In this document: one piece after another, positions 51,001 through 62,099 of the stretch | Layout: each line of letters starts with the position of its first letter | How positions within the stretch are numbered: position 1 is the stretch's first letter | Assembly: GCA_003864495.1 (NCBI GenBank) | Contig: ML133383.1 | Coordinates: 1 to 64,000 of the forward strand | DNA from: Nemopilema nomurai | Lineage: Eukaryota > Cnidaria > Scyphozoa > Rhizostomeae > Rhizostomatidae | Direction of reading: 5' to 3' | Length of the DNA: 64,000 nucleotides | The notes under the pieces: generated by a model | Seen by the model: the letters and a program-made list of their open reading frames with translations, nothing else | Told to the model about the DNA's origin: nothing | Database searches by the model: none | Translations under genes and position numbers: made by a program

Positions 51001-54000
51001 GAAGCATTTTCATGGAGTTTACAGCTTATTCATCAATGCCCATGTTGCAAATTTCTTAGCAACTAAATGATATTGTGTTTGTATTGCTTTCGAGCCCCAC
51101 AGGCTAGGCCTTCTTTAAGAACCAAGTATCAAAGTATCAACGTACCAAAATATCAAACTATCAAATATCAAAGTATCAAAGTACATAAGTACCAATGTGC
51201 TAAAGTATCAAAGTACCAAATACCAAAGTACCAAAGTATCAACGTACTAAAGTATCAAAGTACCAAATACCAAAGTACCAAAGTATCAACGTACTATAGT
51301 ATCAAAGTACCAAATCTGTGTTTGTTGCTCGTTATCAACATATTTGCACCTTCTAAACACAGGGATCGAGGGATCCTGTGACACATGTTTATACCTCTGA
51401 CGACGTGCAGACGATTATCCGCTACGCGAGAAACCGCGGGATTCGAATCATACCTGAGTTCGACACACCTGTATGTGATTACAATTTTCCATCTACTATT
51501 GCTTCATTGATTTATATAATTTAAGTCTTGTATATTTAAATTACAATAATTCTTCTGTGTTGTTAAAGTGAGTCATTCTGATTTTGCATTTAGGGAACAT
51601 TTACTCCAGTACCAAGCATGGTTTTGTGTTGTAGTATTGTGGTCTTTCCTGTTCAAAATTTTGCTTCTTCTATACCGTTCTCTAGCTGTTTACTAGATGT
51701 TACCCTTTCTCATTTCCATTCATAATTTTGTCTTGAAGGGTCACACAGCATCGTGGAAGGCCATTCCTGGACTTCTCACTGACTGTGGCAATGGGTATGC
51801 AGATCTTTTGCATTTCAAAAAATTGCATAAATACATGAACTTTGCACGTGTTCATGTTATTGAAAACGTTTTATTTATTCATGAAGACTCAATATATCAT
51901 TATGTAGATACAATGTCTTTAAAGGTAAAAACCGATCTTTCTTTTTCTTAGTCACTCAGGTCTAGTCACTCAGCAAATTTCAAAAGCTCGAAGCCTTTGA
52001 AGAATTTTGTTCTTTGTTTGCAAACACTGCTCTTTCAACCTCTGCTATTTTTAAAAAACAACAAACTTGATACCCAAGTAAAACATTGTTAGCACTGATT
52101 CAAATTCGGATTTTACACTTTTAAAATCCAGATGTAACATTTAAGTGTTGACTACCTAGGAGGCAGAACTAGGTTTTACTCTTAGGGTAGAAATGTGCAT
52201 CTTTTTGATATCCAGATTTTTCATTTTGCAGAAATTTTGGACCGATCAATCCAACAAAGGAAGCAAATTACAAGTTCCTAGAAAATTTTTTCCAAGAAGT
52301 AGCACAAGTGTTTCCGGATGAATATTTGCATTTAGGTGCTGATGAAGTTGATTTCACATGCTGGTATGCTTCACATACGAAATTTTTTTAAACAAGTTGC
52401 TTTTTGATTCGTTTGCATGTATCTTCTTATTACTTTCCGGCGCTTGTGTAGTCCGATATGGTGAGAGTGCAGTTACCTTGTCAATCTAAGCACATTACAT
52501 TTCTTGTTAATTTAGGCGCATTACATTTCTTGTTAATTTAGGCACATTACATTTCTTGTTAATTTAGGCACATTACATTTCTTGTTAATTTAGGCACATT
52601 ACATTTCTTGTTAATTTAGGCACATTACATTTCTTGTTAATTTAGGCACATTACATTTCTTGTTAATTTAGGCACATTACATTTCTTGTTAATTTAGGCA
52701 CATTACATTTCTTGTTAATTTAGGCACATTACATTTCTTGTTAATTTAGGCACATTACATTTCTTGTTAATTTAGGCACATTACATTTCTTGTTAATTTA
52801 GGCACATTACATTTCTTGTTAATTTAGGCACATTACATTTCTTGTTAATTTAGGCACATTTCTTGTTAATTTAGGCGAAGTTGAGTCAGTAAAGTTAATT
52901 TCATTATCTTGAATAACTCGAATCTTTTTTTGTAACTTTAGGAAGCAGAACAATGAAATAGGAGAATGGATGAAGAAAAATAACAACGATACTTACGAGA
53001 AACTAGAACAGTATTATGCCACTAGGTTTGTGAAAATTGAGTTAGTTGTTTATCTTTATTAATGGAACATCTAATGAAACAATTTGGGACATTCTTAGGA
53101 TAATCTACAGACACTGTATGTAAACAAACACTGTATGTAAACACTGTTTCAATACAGGTCAATTTGAATTGCTATTTATTTAGTCTAAATATTTGTGAAT
53201 TCGATTCTTTTGTTTTATATTTCACCGTTAAATAACCTTTTATTTTTCACCGTTAAATAATCTTGTTATTCGGTTTCAGGCTCGTTAGCATAGCAGAGAA
53301 GTTGAACAAGAAATCGATTGTGTGGCAGGATATTTTTGACAATGGCGTAGAGGTCTGTTATATCACTTCAAACCCTAGTTATAGCTATTGGCCTCATATA
53401 TCAAGATTCGAATATGACTTGCTGAGCACCTGCGAAAGCTGTTTGTTTGCAATCCTAGTAGCATCTTGCAACAACATATATTTTATTTTATTTACCTTGC
53501 ATTTTAATTTACCTTGCATGATTAGCGCTCGTAAACTGCTACGTCATTAAATTATGTCATATTTTGCAAATAGGATAAACAGAATTTGCTACACTAACAT
53601 CGTAGGTTGACTTGCCAAAGTTAACTAGTCGGTAAATACGACATTTTGTTTGTCCCAGTTGAAACCTGGCACTTTGGTCAATCTTTGGCTGCCCGGCTGG
53701 GAAGCTGAGATGAAGAAGGTCACTGCGAAGAAGCACCAGGCAATCCTGTCTGCTTGTTGGTACCTCAACTATATCAACTATGGAATGGATTGGCCCGAGG
53801 TTTGTATTGAAGCCTATACCTAATACAATTACAATGGCTAATACAATTAAGCTTTGAGTTTAAGGCCCTGAAGATTTAAGGAAGACAATCTTAAAGTGCA
53901 TATGACACGAAATTTTTTATTCGCTTAAACTATCAAAGAAACATCGCTGGAAACGATGGTGAACTTCGATTTTCTATTTTCGACATACTTTTCTCGAAAA

Positions 54001-55417
54001 TCGGCGTTTTCTGACACCCACTTTGGCTAAAATGTGTCGTATACACCAGGTTTGTATTGAAGCCTATACCATTGGCTTGTACAATTAAGCTTTGAATTTA
54101 AGGCCCTGAGATTTAAAGAAGACCATCTTAAGACATCCATTATCGAGACCGTATTTTCTGTAACAAGACGATTGAGAAGATGCAGCTTTTAGTTTAGTTT
54201 CTATCAATTTGGTTTAGTAACTCGATTGATTTGCGTTGATGATTTTCCTTGGTTCTTTACCAATCTCAGGGTTGCATTGCATTATTTTTCATGTCGACGA
54301 ATATCTTGACAAAATAATCTTTTGTAAGACAGAAAACTTTGATATTCATTTCTTTTACTTCTAGTACTATTTCTGTGATCCGCACGATTTTCCGGGTACG
54401 TACATTTTTTATCTTGTACATTTTTACATCTTCATTTGTAATATTTGCACAATAATTTTGTTTTTATAATCAAGTTGACTAGCAAAACCTTACCCTAGAA
54501 TGGAATCGAGTGCATGAGAAGTATTTGATTACCCAAGTCGTTTTCTTGTAGGGACAGACGAAGAGAAGAATCTTGTAATTGGGGGCACAGCTGCCATGTG
54601 GGGCGAATACGTCGATTCGACAAATATCCTAGACAGGACTTGGTTGGTTTCACCTTCTGCTTCAGCTGATACCTCTTAGCATCATTTTATACCTCTTGTC
54701 TTCTATAATTTTGAGATTGTGAAAGCAACTGGTAATGAATTGGATCTAGTTCACGACTCTTTTTCTTCCAGTCATGTTTATTTGAAGAATTTACGTCAAA
54801 ACAGCAAGAGTTATTTTACTGCATATTGTAACACGCTTAGCTGTCTTTGACTACTTGCAAACATTTTCATGTTTACTTCAAAAATTTATTCACGCTAAGA
54901 CAGCAATTTTGCTTCATATTATAAAATGGCTATTATAATTTAATATTATAAAAATTATAATTATTAAAAAAAATTATTCACGCTAAGACATTGCTTCATA
55001 TTATAAAATGGCTCGTGGCTTAGCTCTCCTTAGCTACTTCTAAACAGTTTTTGTACATTAAATCAACTATCAACAAGTGACGTGTCTCCCCAATAAAAAT
55101 TTAAGGTTCAAAAATACTTTGCAGGGCTCGGGGACTTGCTGTTGGAGAACGGTTATGGAGTGCCAAATCAGTGAAAAACCCAAAGGATGCAATGCAGCGA
55201 ATCTGGGAGCATCGATGCCGATATATAAGGTAAAAGGCACTGGCAGAAGTTAGAAAAAGATGATTTAGCAAAACAATCTATATAATCAAAGTTAATCATG
55301 ATTTTGATGTGATTTGACGTGATTATTGATGGCATTGATTGCTTGTTTTGCAGTCGAGGAATTCCTGCAGAGCCTGTTGTGAAGGGAAAGTTCTGCATCG
55401 ACGAATGGAACACATAA
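48013..55417 (+). CDS. Beta-hexosaminidase (GH20), tandem copy B, 15 exons
   Basis: Exons: 48013-48478, 49027-49092, 49604-49650, 50202-50312, 50597-50698, 51363-51470, 51739-51794, 52232-52363, 52942-53025, 53280-53352, 53659-53799, 54365-54395, 54552-54642, 55125-55229, 55354-55417. All borders are GT...AG and the frame is intact over 558 residues, close to the family size. It has a signal peptide ending near VQGA, the N-terminal GH20b domain (GSIWPKPQ), [22 protein letters not shown], catalytic HLGADEV (Asp-Glu pair present; Ala replaces the second Gly of the common HLGGDEV), [34 protein letters not shown], and a C-terminal Cys as in animal HEXA/HEXB. It is predicted to act in lysosomes, removing terminal N-acetylhexosamines. 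Exons 2-6 and 8-11 equal those of copy A in length and phase. Exon 7 is 15 bases shorter, and exons 12+13 (31+91) correspond to one 122-base exon in copy A. Confidence 0.93.
51119..51316 (+). repeat. Degenerate AAGTAYCAA repeat in hexosaminidase B intron 5
   Basis: About 200 bases of short units such as AAGTATCAA, AGTACCAAA and AACGTACTA are arranged in higher-order copies of about 50 bp. The end of the array is about 45 bases before the acceptor of exon 6. Confidence 0.85.
52491..52875 (+). repeat. Tandem repeat, 26-bp unit x 14 plus a partial unit, in hexosaminidase B intron 8
   Basis: The unit starts CACATTACATTTCTTGTTAA and ends TTTAGG. Copies are almost identical, with a single G variant in unit 2 and a 5-base deletion in the last unit. 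Each unit ends in a pyrimidine-rich stretch plus TTTAG|G, resembling a 3' splice site. The true acceptor of exon 9 (ACTTTAG|G) lies 66 bases after the array. Confidence 0.95.
53798..54132 (+). repeat. Direct repeat pair flanking a 150-bp insertion, copying the exon 11 donor
   Basis: The sequence from AGGTTTGTATTGAAGCCTAT through GGCCCTGA...GAAGACNATCTTA occurs at 53798-53895 and again, slightly shortened, at 54048-54132. The 152 bases between have imperfect inverted ends (GTGCATATGACACG and TGTGTCGTATACAC), suggesting a small non-autonomous element. The first copy starts at the real exon 11 donor, so the second carries a decoy donor. Confidence 0.65.
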
Positions 55418-57300
55418 GAGAAAGGCTGCTCTTTGTTAATCAAGTGCTTATTGATGCCAATGACCATGTCAAGTTGTCTGCAAAGGCTCAATGACATCTT
55501 TAGCCTTATTAGTTGTTGTACAAATCTCTTTGTGGTAGAAAACTTCACGATTGCGAGAACCATGGGGAAACATGGTTTTAGGATACTAAGCTAAGGTAAT
55601 CACATGCTAGGCACATGCTAAGGTAATCACATGCTAGGCACATGCTAAGGTAATCACATGCTAGGCACATGCTAAGGTAATCACATGCTAGGCACATGCT
55701 AAGGTAATCACATGCTAGGCACATGCTAAGGTAATCACATGCTAAGGTAATCACATGCAAAAAGTATAATTTGCTAAAACCATGTTTCCGCATTTTCTCC
55801 TAATCGGGCAAATCACTTCGATTGGTTTTTGTCAGCATCACAGTGAAATTATTTTAGTAAAGCAACCTAGTGGGAGGTTGAAATGTAAAATTTACACTTG
55901 ACATAACCAGTTTTGCATCTATATACGTTAGAAGCATGTATGATTTAAAATACCAAAATAGTGTACTTTTTATTTCACCCCACCTACCTTCACCCTCCAT
56001 GACTCCTTCACCCTCATGACTCCTTCACCTATAAACAATGTTAAAAGCCCGTGTAAATATCATGCACGTCATATAGAGAAGACGTTTTTCTTATAATTCA
56101 TCAACTTTCCAATCTTGAGTAAATTTGTCTAAATGATATTAGCATCGTGAATTCTTTATTAAGTAAAGGCCCCGTTAGAACGAAATTTTTTAAAAGATTA
56201 TTTGATATCATGGAGGCCAGTAAGCATTTTAAAATCTTAGTTGTATGGCTGCAAACTGAAAAAACTCAAGAAGCCAAATTCTGCTTTTTCAATAATAATG
56301 TAAGGGCGACATTTATTTCCTCCCATTGTGTATTGCAAAGAATTTTGTAAACATTTCTTAGTACTTATACGTAAGGATAGCCTTAGTACTTATAAATCAT
56401 GATTGTAAACATGTCCCATCTCTATTAACCTTTTATAACATTGCCATTTCAAGTGTTATTTTAACTTAACTGTATATTATAATTTTAGGAGTATAAAACT
56501 ATTATAATATTATTGAATAGTGTTTACTGGTACCACTTGCTGGACGGATTTTTATGACATTGTTTAAAGTAACTGTTCGAATGGTTTGCTTAATAAAGAT
56601 ATCCGTGGATAAAAATTTTTGACATAAGCCGTTATTCTCTTTCATTTTGTTTTTGTTTCAAGGCTACTCACTAAGTTTGACTTGGTCAAGATAAGTTAAC
56701 TATCCAGTCATCTACCAAGCTTCCGAAGGTTGCTTTCTTAAAGCTAGGACATCTATCTACTAACAAGTGGCTTTTCTTCTTTTTAAGCTCCTTTAAATTT
56801 TTCTACGAAAATTTATTTAAAGTGCTGAAATCTCTTTGAAAAGGGGTGTATGCGAATGGAGTTATTAAATTGAAAGTTTGCCAGACAGAACGACCTGTTG
56901 ATTCAATGTTGAATCTTGTAGCTAGCTTCAATTGCTGACTAAAAATTCTGTATAACCACGATCATCATAAATATGTGTTAGTCCCAGAACAATCATTGTC
57001 TGTAGTGTTATTTTGCAAAATTATAACTTGAATGATGGCATTTGTGGGGCCACCCCTCCTTTGTAATGAGCCATAAAAGCTAAAAAAATCAACTGCAGAA
57101 ACATAAATTTACGCCTTATTCTTCCACTTGCATTTCGGTTTTAGAAGATATGCTATAAACGAAGGTACTTTTTTATTTCGTTTTTTGAGAATTTTCCAAA
57201 GTTTTATTGTATACAAACACCATTTGAACTTCGCGCCTCCGCGACACTGAGGCTGAGCTTTGAAATTGAGACTGTTCATCAATAGTTCTGAGAAAAGGAA
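55418..57300. other. Region between hexosaminidase B and the PIGV-like gene
   Basis: No gene recognised. It contains the 3' UTR of hexosaminidase B, with a candidate AATAAA at 56592-56597. A foldback element with a 27-bp tandem array lies at 55566-55789. The remainder is AT-rich and featureless. Confidence 0.45.
55566..55789. mobile_element. Foldback element enclosing a 27-bp tandem array
   Basis: The perfect 16-base inverted repeats GGAAACATGGTTTTAG (55566-55581) and CTAAAACCATGTTTCC (55774-55789) bracket a tandem array at 55590-55757. The array has five full 27-bp units, starting GCTAAGGTAATCACATGCTA, plus two partial ones. The inverted match extends imperfectly outward. The arrangement resembles short transposable elements with internal minisatellites. 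There is no coding capacity. Confidence 0.65.
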
Positions 57301-59967
57301 ATGGAGGATTCCTTTTGGGCCGGCAAAATTGCTGCTTTTAGCCGTATATTTTTGTGCATTTTGCAGGTACTCATGTTTATCGTAGCTTATTTAAGTTATC
57401 AGACCTTGCCCTTTCTGCGGACAGGATATGTAGACTTTGATAACAACATTTAACTTACTGTATCTTACGCGCGGAGACCACAACAGTGCTTATTTGCATA
57501 CTTACTTTATAGTCTCTGTTATGTAAAAACATTGTTACTTCCAATAAATAGTTGTCAATAATGAGATCATCGCTGAAAGCGTAGCCTAACATCTCTAGAA
57601 CGGGAGCTTTTTACAAGAGTGAAACTATATATTCTGATACGATTTTCACAAATAAAGCAAAAGCCTGCACGTACGTAAATTGGATGATCCATCAAATATC
57701 TTTTGTATTTTGGATCTCACTAACCTTACTTATCCTACCCTTAATCTTGGTGTCAATTTTAAATTGCTGCTATTTTTCATCGTTCTGTAGGCTGGATTCA
57801 GATATATTGGTCATGAATATGATTCTTCTTCTGTTGAGCAAAGCTTTTTATCACATCACATAAATACCAGGCATTTGTCAATACACCTGAATGAAAGCAA
57901 GACAACGATTGACAGATTGGTTATCTTTTCGTTTGGTGGTCTGGCCAAGTGGGATGCAGTCTACTTTTTAAACATTGCATCTTTTGGCTATGAATATGAG
58001 CAGATGCTTGCATTCTTTCCCCGCATTTCTATCATGTATCATATGTGGCAAAATACTGCAAATTTGTGCTCTTGGATTCATTACTAAACTGCCATGTTTA
58101 TGCTGTCTGTAGCTTTCATCAACATATTGTGTCAGCCGCAGCAGTCAGTTTGCACCGGCTCACATTGGTACTGACCAGAAATAGAAGCAAGGCTGAGGTC
58201 ACTGTCCTTCTCTTCTGCTGCAATCCAGCAAGCGTTTTTCACTTAGCAGCATACAGTGAATCTTTGTTTGCCTGCTTCCAATTTACTGGAATGTTGTGGA
58301 TTGAAAGAAGGGATGGAAGACTGGCATGTTTTGTTTCTGCATTATGTTTTGCGGTGGCATCTGCAACCAGGTCAAATGGTCTTTTATCAGCTGGGTTTAT
58401 CATCTACCCAATACTCATAGAAATGGTGATAATATCCAGAAGAACAAATGGCACTACAATTAGCACAATACTTTATAATGCAAAGGATTTTTGTATTAAC
58501 GGTCTAACTTGTATTGCAAGTATCCTGATTGCTGCATCACCCTTTCTGTACTTTCAATATTTTGCTTACACTACCTTCTGTAAAGACTTATCAAGACTAA
58601 AGGATTCAAAAGACCATTGGTGCTTTGCAAAGTTTCGGTCATCCTATTCATATATCCAAAGCACATACTGGAATGTTGGCCCGTTTAGATATTTTCAACT
58701 GAAGCAAATTCCTAACTTTGCTCTTGCATTACCAGTTGTTGTATTGTCTATTTGTGCTGTTTTTGATGTCCTGAAGCCTGCAAAGAATGGCCTTTGGGCA
58801 TTTATGCTGATGATTTTAAAAAATCAATCCCCAGCAAAAAACAGGTATCTGTATAATTTGTCTTTCGTAAACTCAGCTGCAATGCTTAGAAAAAGCTTAT
58901 CATGCAAAACATGCTCAAATGTATATAACAGTCTTAAGGACACTAACCTGGCTTTAAATGAAGACATTGTAATAAGACACCTTGAATGAAACGGAAAATT
59001 GCATATAGCTTCAAATTTACGATTGAAAATGTACAATGAAGGATTAATCTAAAGTTGGAGTTTTTAAGGAAGAGCTCTCTCTGTAGGAACACCCATGTGA
59101 GAGGTTTTCAAGTGAGGCACAAAAAGCTTCTTGTCTATGTTAACATAACAATTTGGCATGTTTATGATTTGTTTATGATCCAGGATTTGAAATTTTGCCA
59201 TTTTCCCCTTTTATGGTGTGCATCTTTTTCAATAGGACTGGAATCAAGAAAAGCACTTCTGACAGTGTGGTGTTGGTTCCTTATGCCTGCCATCTCCTAT
59301 TTTTGGTTTTATTTGGCATCATAAACATTCATGTACAGGTATGCAATATGTATACAAAGCGGCATCTTTGACTCATCTATCATTGATTTTTAGGGCATTG
59401 TTGAAAAATTTTCCTTCCCTTTCTGCAACTTGAAAGTACTATTGGGCCATGTTTCACATATTTCTTCGTGATAATATTTCTTTGGCAAGGTATCAAGTAG
59501 TGCCTCACAGATTCAATTTTTTCTAGAGGAAAGGCAATTTTTTCTTGTGCTGCCACTGCAAACCAAGAGAGACGGGAATGATAATGCCTGCTCTTTTTTG
59601 CTTTCCAAACCTTTCTCTTTTAATCACTATCCATGAAGTTTATTTTAATAGGAATTTTTTGTTATCTTGTCTCAGGCTTCTGATTAAGTTGTAGGCAAAG
59701 TTATGGTGTAAAACTGAGAATTTTCAAAGCATGACAGGTCTACCCACTGTTTTAATGTTTAATTTTTTTACACTGATGTAGGTATTGACAAGAATGGCTT
59801 TTGCAGCAAATCCACTTATTCTATGGTATGCTGCTGATATATTGATGTCAAGAAAAGACAAACCGAAATCAAAGTATTTTACTGCTTCAAATATTGTATT
59901 AGGATATTTTGTTTCATATGCATTAATTGGCATACTTTTACATTGTAATTTTTACCCTTGGACGTAA
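57301..59967 (+). CDS. PIGV: PIGV-like GPI mannosyltransferase 2, 4 exons, frame break in exon 2
   Basis: Exons: 57301-57366, 57791-58844, 59236-59338, 59782-59967, with phases 0, 2, 0. PIGV is an ER multi-pass enzyme that adds the second mannose to the GPI-anchor precursor. Family features: SRIFLCILQA near the N-terminus, GGLAKWDAVYFL (the Trp-Asp motif), GYEYEQMLAFFP, NPASVF...AAYSES, ATRSNGL, FQYFAYTTFC, SYIQSTYWNVG, LKQIPNF, NIHVQVLTR, and the C-terminal LLHCNFYPWT that matches the vertebrate C-terminus. Exon 2 is not open throughout. The first frame stops at 58085-58087, and the rest of the exon is open in another frame. The break lies between about 58025 and 58125, where family-like residues are spread over different frames. 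Exon 2 is one base short of the length its phases require. This may be an inactive copy or sequence errors. Downstream exons match well, so it was functional recently. Confidence 0.78.
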
Positions 59968-59972
59968 ATAAA
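59967..59972 (+). terminator. Candidate poly(A) signal overlapping the PIGV-like stop codon
   Basis: AATAAA begins at the last base of the TAA stop codon. If used, the 3' UTR would be only about 15-25 bases. Further AT-rich sequence follows, so a downstream signal is also possible. Confidence 0.35.
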
Positions 59973-60063
59973 TTCTTATATCATATTATTTCTATTTCAA
60001 ATTCTTTGTTCCTTTTAATAACCTCTTCGTTTATAACAGTCTTATTTAGACCTACCAGAAACC

Positions 60064-60150
60064 GCGACGGTCGCAAAAGCGGGACGGTCGCAAAAAGCGG
60101 GACGGTCGCAAAAAGCGGGACGGTCGCAAAAAGCGGGACGGTCGCAAAAT
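60064..60150 (+). repeat. Tandem repeat, 18-bp unit x about 5
   Basis: Units GCGGGACGGTCGCAAAAA, GC-rich and distinct from the AT-rich surroundings, begin about 95 bases after the PIGV-like stop codon. The short ORF across them, with repeated SGTVAK, is an artefact of the multiple-of-3 unit. Confidence 0.9.
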
Positions 60151-60385
60151 CCGATTATCACGTGTGCACCTTTTAGTCTTGCTTCCACATCCTGATAACA
60201 TTTAATTTATGCAAAAATATACTAATTATACTGTCTGAGATTTTCCCGGCCCTTTTCGTACAACGCTGATCACATCCTCGAAAACTGTTGCAAGCATTGC
60301 TGGCATTATACGCCAAGTTTTAGATGAGACAAGAAATGGTGAGCAATTCAGATTCATTTGAGAGATACATGTCGTTGAAAAGGCT

Positions 60386-60637
60386 TTAAAAAGTCAGACT
60401 ACCTAGGATTTGCACGCATTGAATGACCATGGCTAGGATAGGCCAAGACAAACCAAACCTGGGGTCAAGTGGCGTATTTATATTTGTTATCATTTTTGTT
60501 AGAATTATGAACACAGTCCAGAAAATTGCAATTAAAGCCCTTTTAATGACCTCATTTTGATCTGCTGATAAATTTGAGTGATTTGAATTGACATCTTTTG
60601 GTTCTGACATTGGTTTAACTGTTTTGCAAATGACCAA
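60386..60637 (-). CDS. Unsupported hypothetical minus-strand frame with two hydrophobic segments
   Basis: A minus-strand frame of 83 residues has a polar N-terminal part (EPKDVNSNHSNLSADQNE), then ALIAIFWTVFIILTKMI, a loop with DPRFGLSWP, and ILAMVIQCVQILG. On the minus strand an acceptor-like AAAACAG lies near its start and a donor-like CTAG|GTAGT near its end, so it could be an internal exon. I do not recognise a family and see no partner exons. It may be chance in AT-rich DNA. Confidence 0.2.
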   Translation of the reverse strand: MVICKTVKPMSEPKDVNSNHSNLSADQNEVIKRALIAIFWTVFIILTKMITNINTPLDPRFGLSWPILAMVIQCVQILGSLTF

Positions 60638-62099
60638 TCCTGCCTCAAATATTGTGTTCTCGATACCCTAGGGCAATGTGAAATATGTAGGTTTAATCAA
60701 AGTTGCTAAATCTGGCCTCTAGTTTTTTCAACAGAATGCAATGTTCATATTTAGTTGAATCCTGATTTCTTAATTGCATTAATTAATAGTATCTTTTTCA
60801 AGTACTTATTTGCAATTAAATGTTTATGATGAATGGTACTAACATGGCATTCAAAAGACGCCAAAGACAAAAGCCTCACAGATTTCTGAATATCATCAAA
60901 GTGAATTTTTGGCAAATTTTCAAGGTACATATGGTTCTGAAAGCAAAGCTTTTCTATAAACAATTATCTTGAAGTTTGTAAATAATTTTTTTTCAATCTT
61001 CAAGGAAGTTTATTATCTTAACAGCTAGAACTGGTCATCCACTTAATGCTATTCAATGAATAATACTCAAGAAATAGTGTTGCTAATAAGCTATAAATAG
61101 CAGTGAAAAGAGATAACCCCACTAAACCAAGTGACAGTTTCTAAAGGTATGCTCTAAAGCCCACATCTCTTCAGGTGGGGTGTCATTTCCTGTAGAGGAG
61201 GAAAACCAATTTTAATGGTAAACTCTAGAGAAAAGATGTAGGTAAACTAAATGAAAACCCAAATTTAGCTTTTTTCTGTATTTTTTGCTAATGAAGGACC
61301 TAGGTCGAGCTGACCCTTTAACTGTATACAAGTATACAGCTATATATGGAGATTATTTAAAAAAAATAAAAACTACTCAACAAACAGTTTAAAGATACAA
61401 TGACGGATAAACAAAGGACAATATTCAGCAAAAGCTATAGCTGTAAAAGTAGTAAATGTTCAAACTAAAATAATATAAGGGTTGCTTGAAAAAATTAAAT
61501 TTTTTTCAAATGACTTTTGTAGAAACTCCTCAAAAGTTATATTGCTTTATAATCTTCTTGGATCATTAGCCAAATTATGGCCAAATGAATGTGTTAAATT
61601 TGTTCAACACAGAAGTATTTGGAAAATTTGTTAGAAATATGTTTCTTCTACATTAAAAAGGGAGCAAGTTATAAGGAAATTTATAGAAGTAATGTGAGGA
61701 AAAAAATTGATTTTTTATCAGATACTGAAAGTCAGCTATCTGTAGAAGTTTTGATCTTTCCAGTGACATCATAACCAGGGGCAGAGGGGCTGTGGCCCCC
61801 CACTTTTCGCTAATGGTACAAAAGTGTCACCACAAGGTCCAAAAGTGTCTCTTCCAAATAAGAAATGGGAGTGGTCACGTGTCCCCTTCTTTTTATCTGG
61901 CTCTGTCACTTTTTAGATGCTTCCTATGTTGCTGGATCTTTCACTTATATGTAAGAAAACGTTGAACCTTTTAATATTTTTCTGTCAAAGTTGTTTTTTC
62001 TCACCACAGAGTCAGCTTTTCTTAGAGTTTCTTATACTTTGAGAAAGATTAGGGTATAAAGCTAGGCATTTATTTACCTTTCTAACCTTTGCAGAAGTG

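Larger units (their letters stand above)
59968..62099. other. Region between the PIGV-like gene and the zinc-finger gene
   Basis: It holds an 18-bp tandem repeat (60064-60150), a CpG-richer stretch near 60240-60310 that could be a promoter or first exon of the zinc-finger gene, and a minus-strand frame at 60386-60637 with two hydrophobic segments. From about 60640 to 62090 it is AT-rich with no recognisable gene. Confidence 0.45.

Noticed and set aside
55578..55793. Minus-strand ORF with repeated CLACDYLSM
   Set aside because: It is a by-product of the 27-bp tandem repeat; there is no homology or start context.
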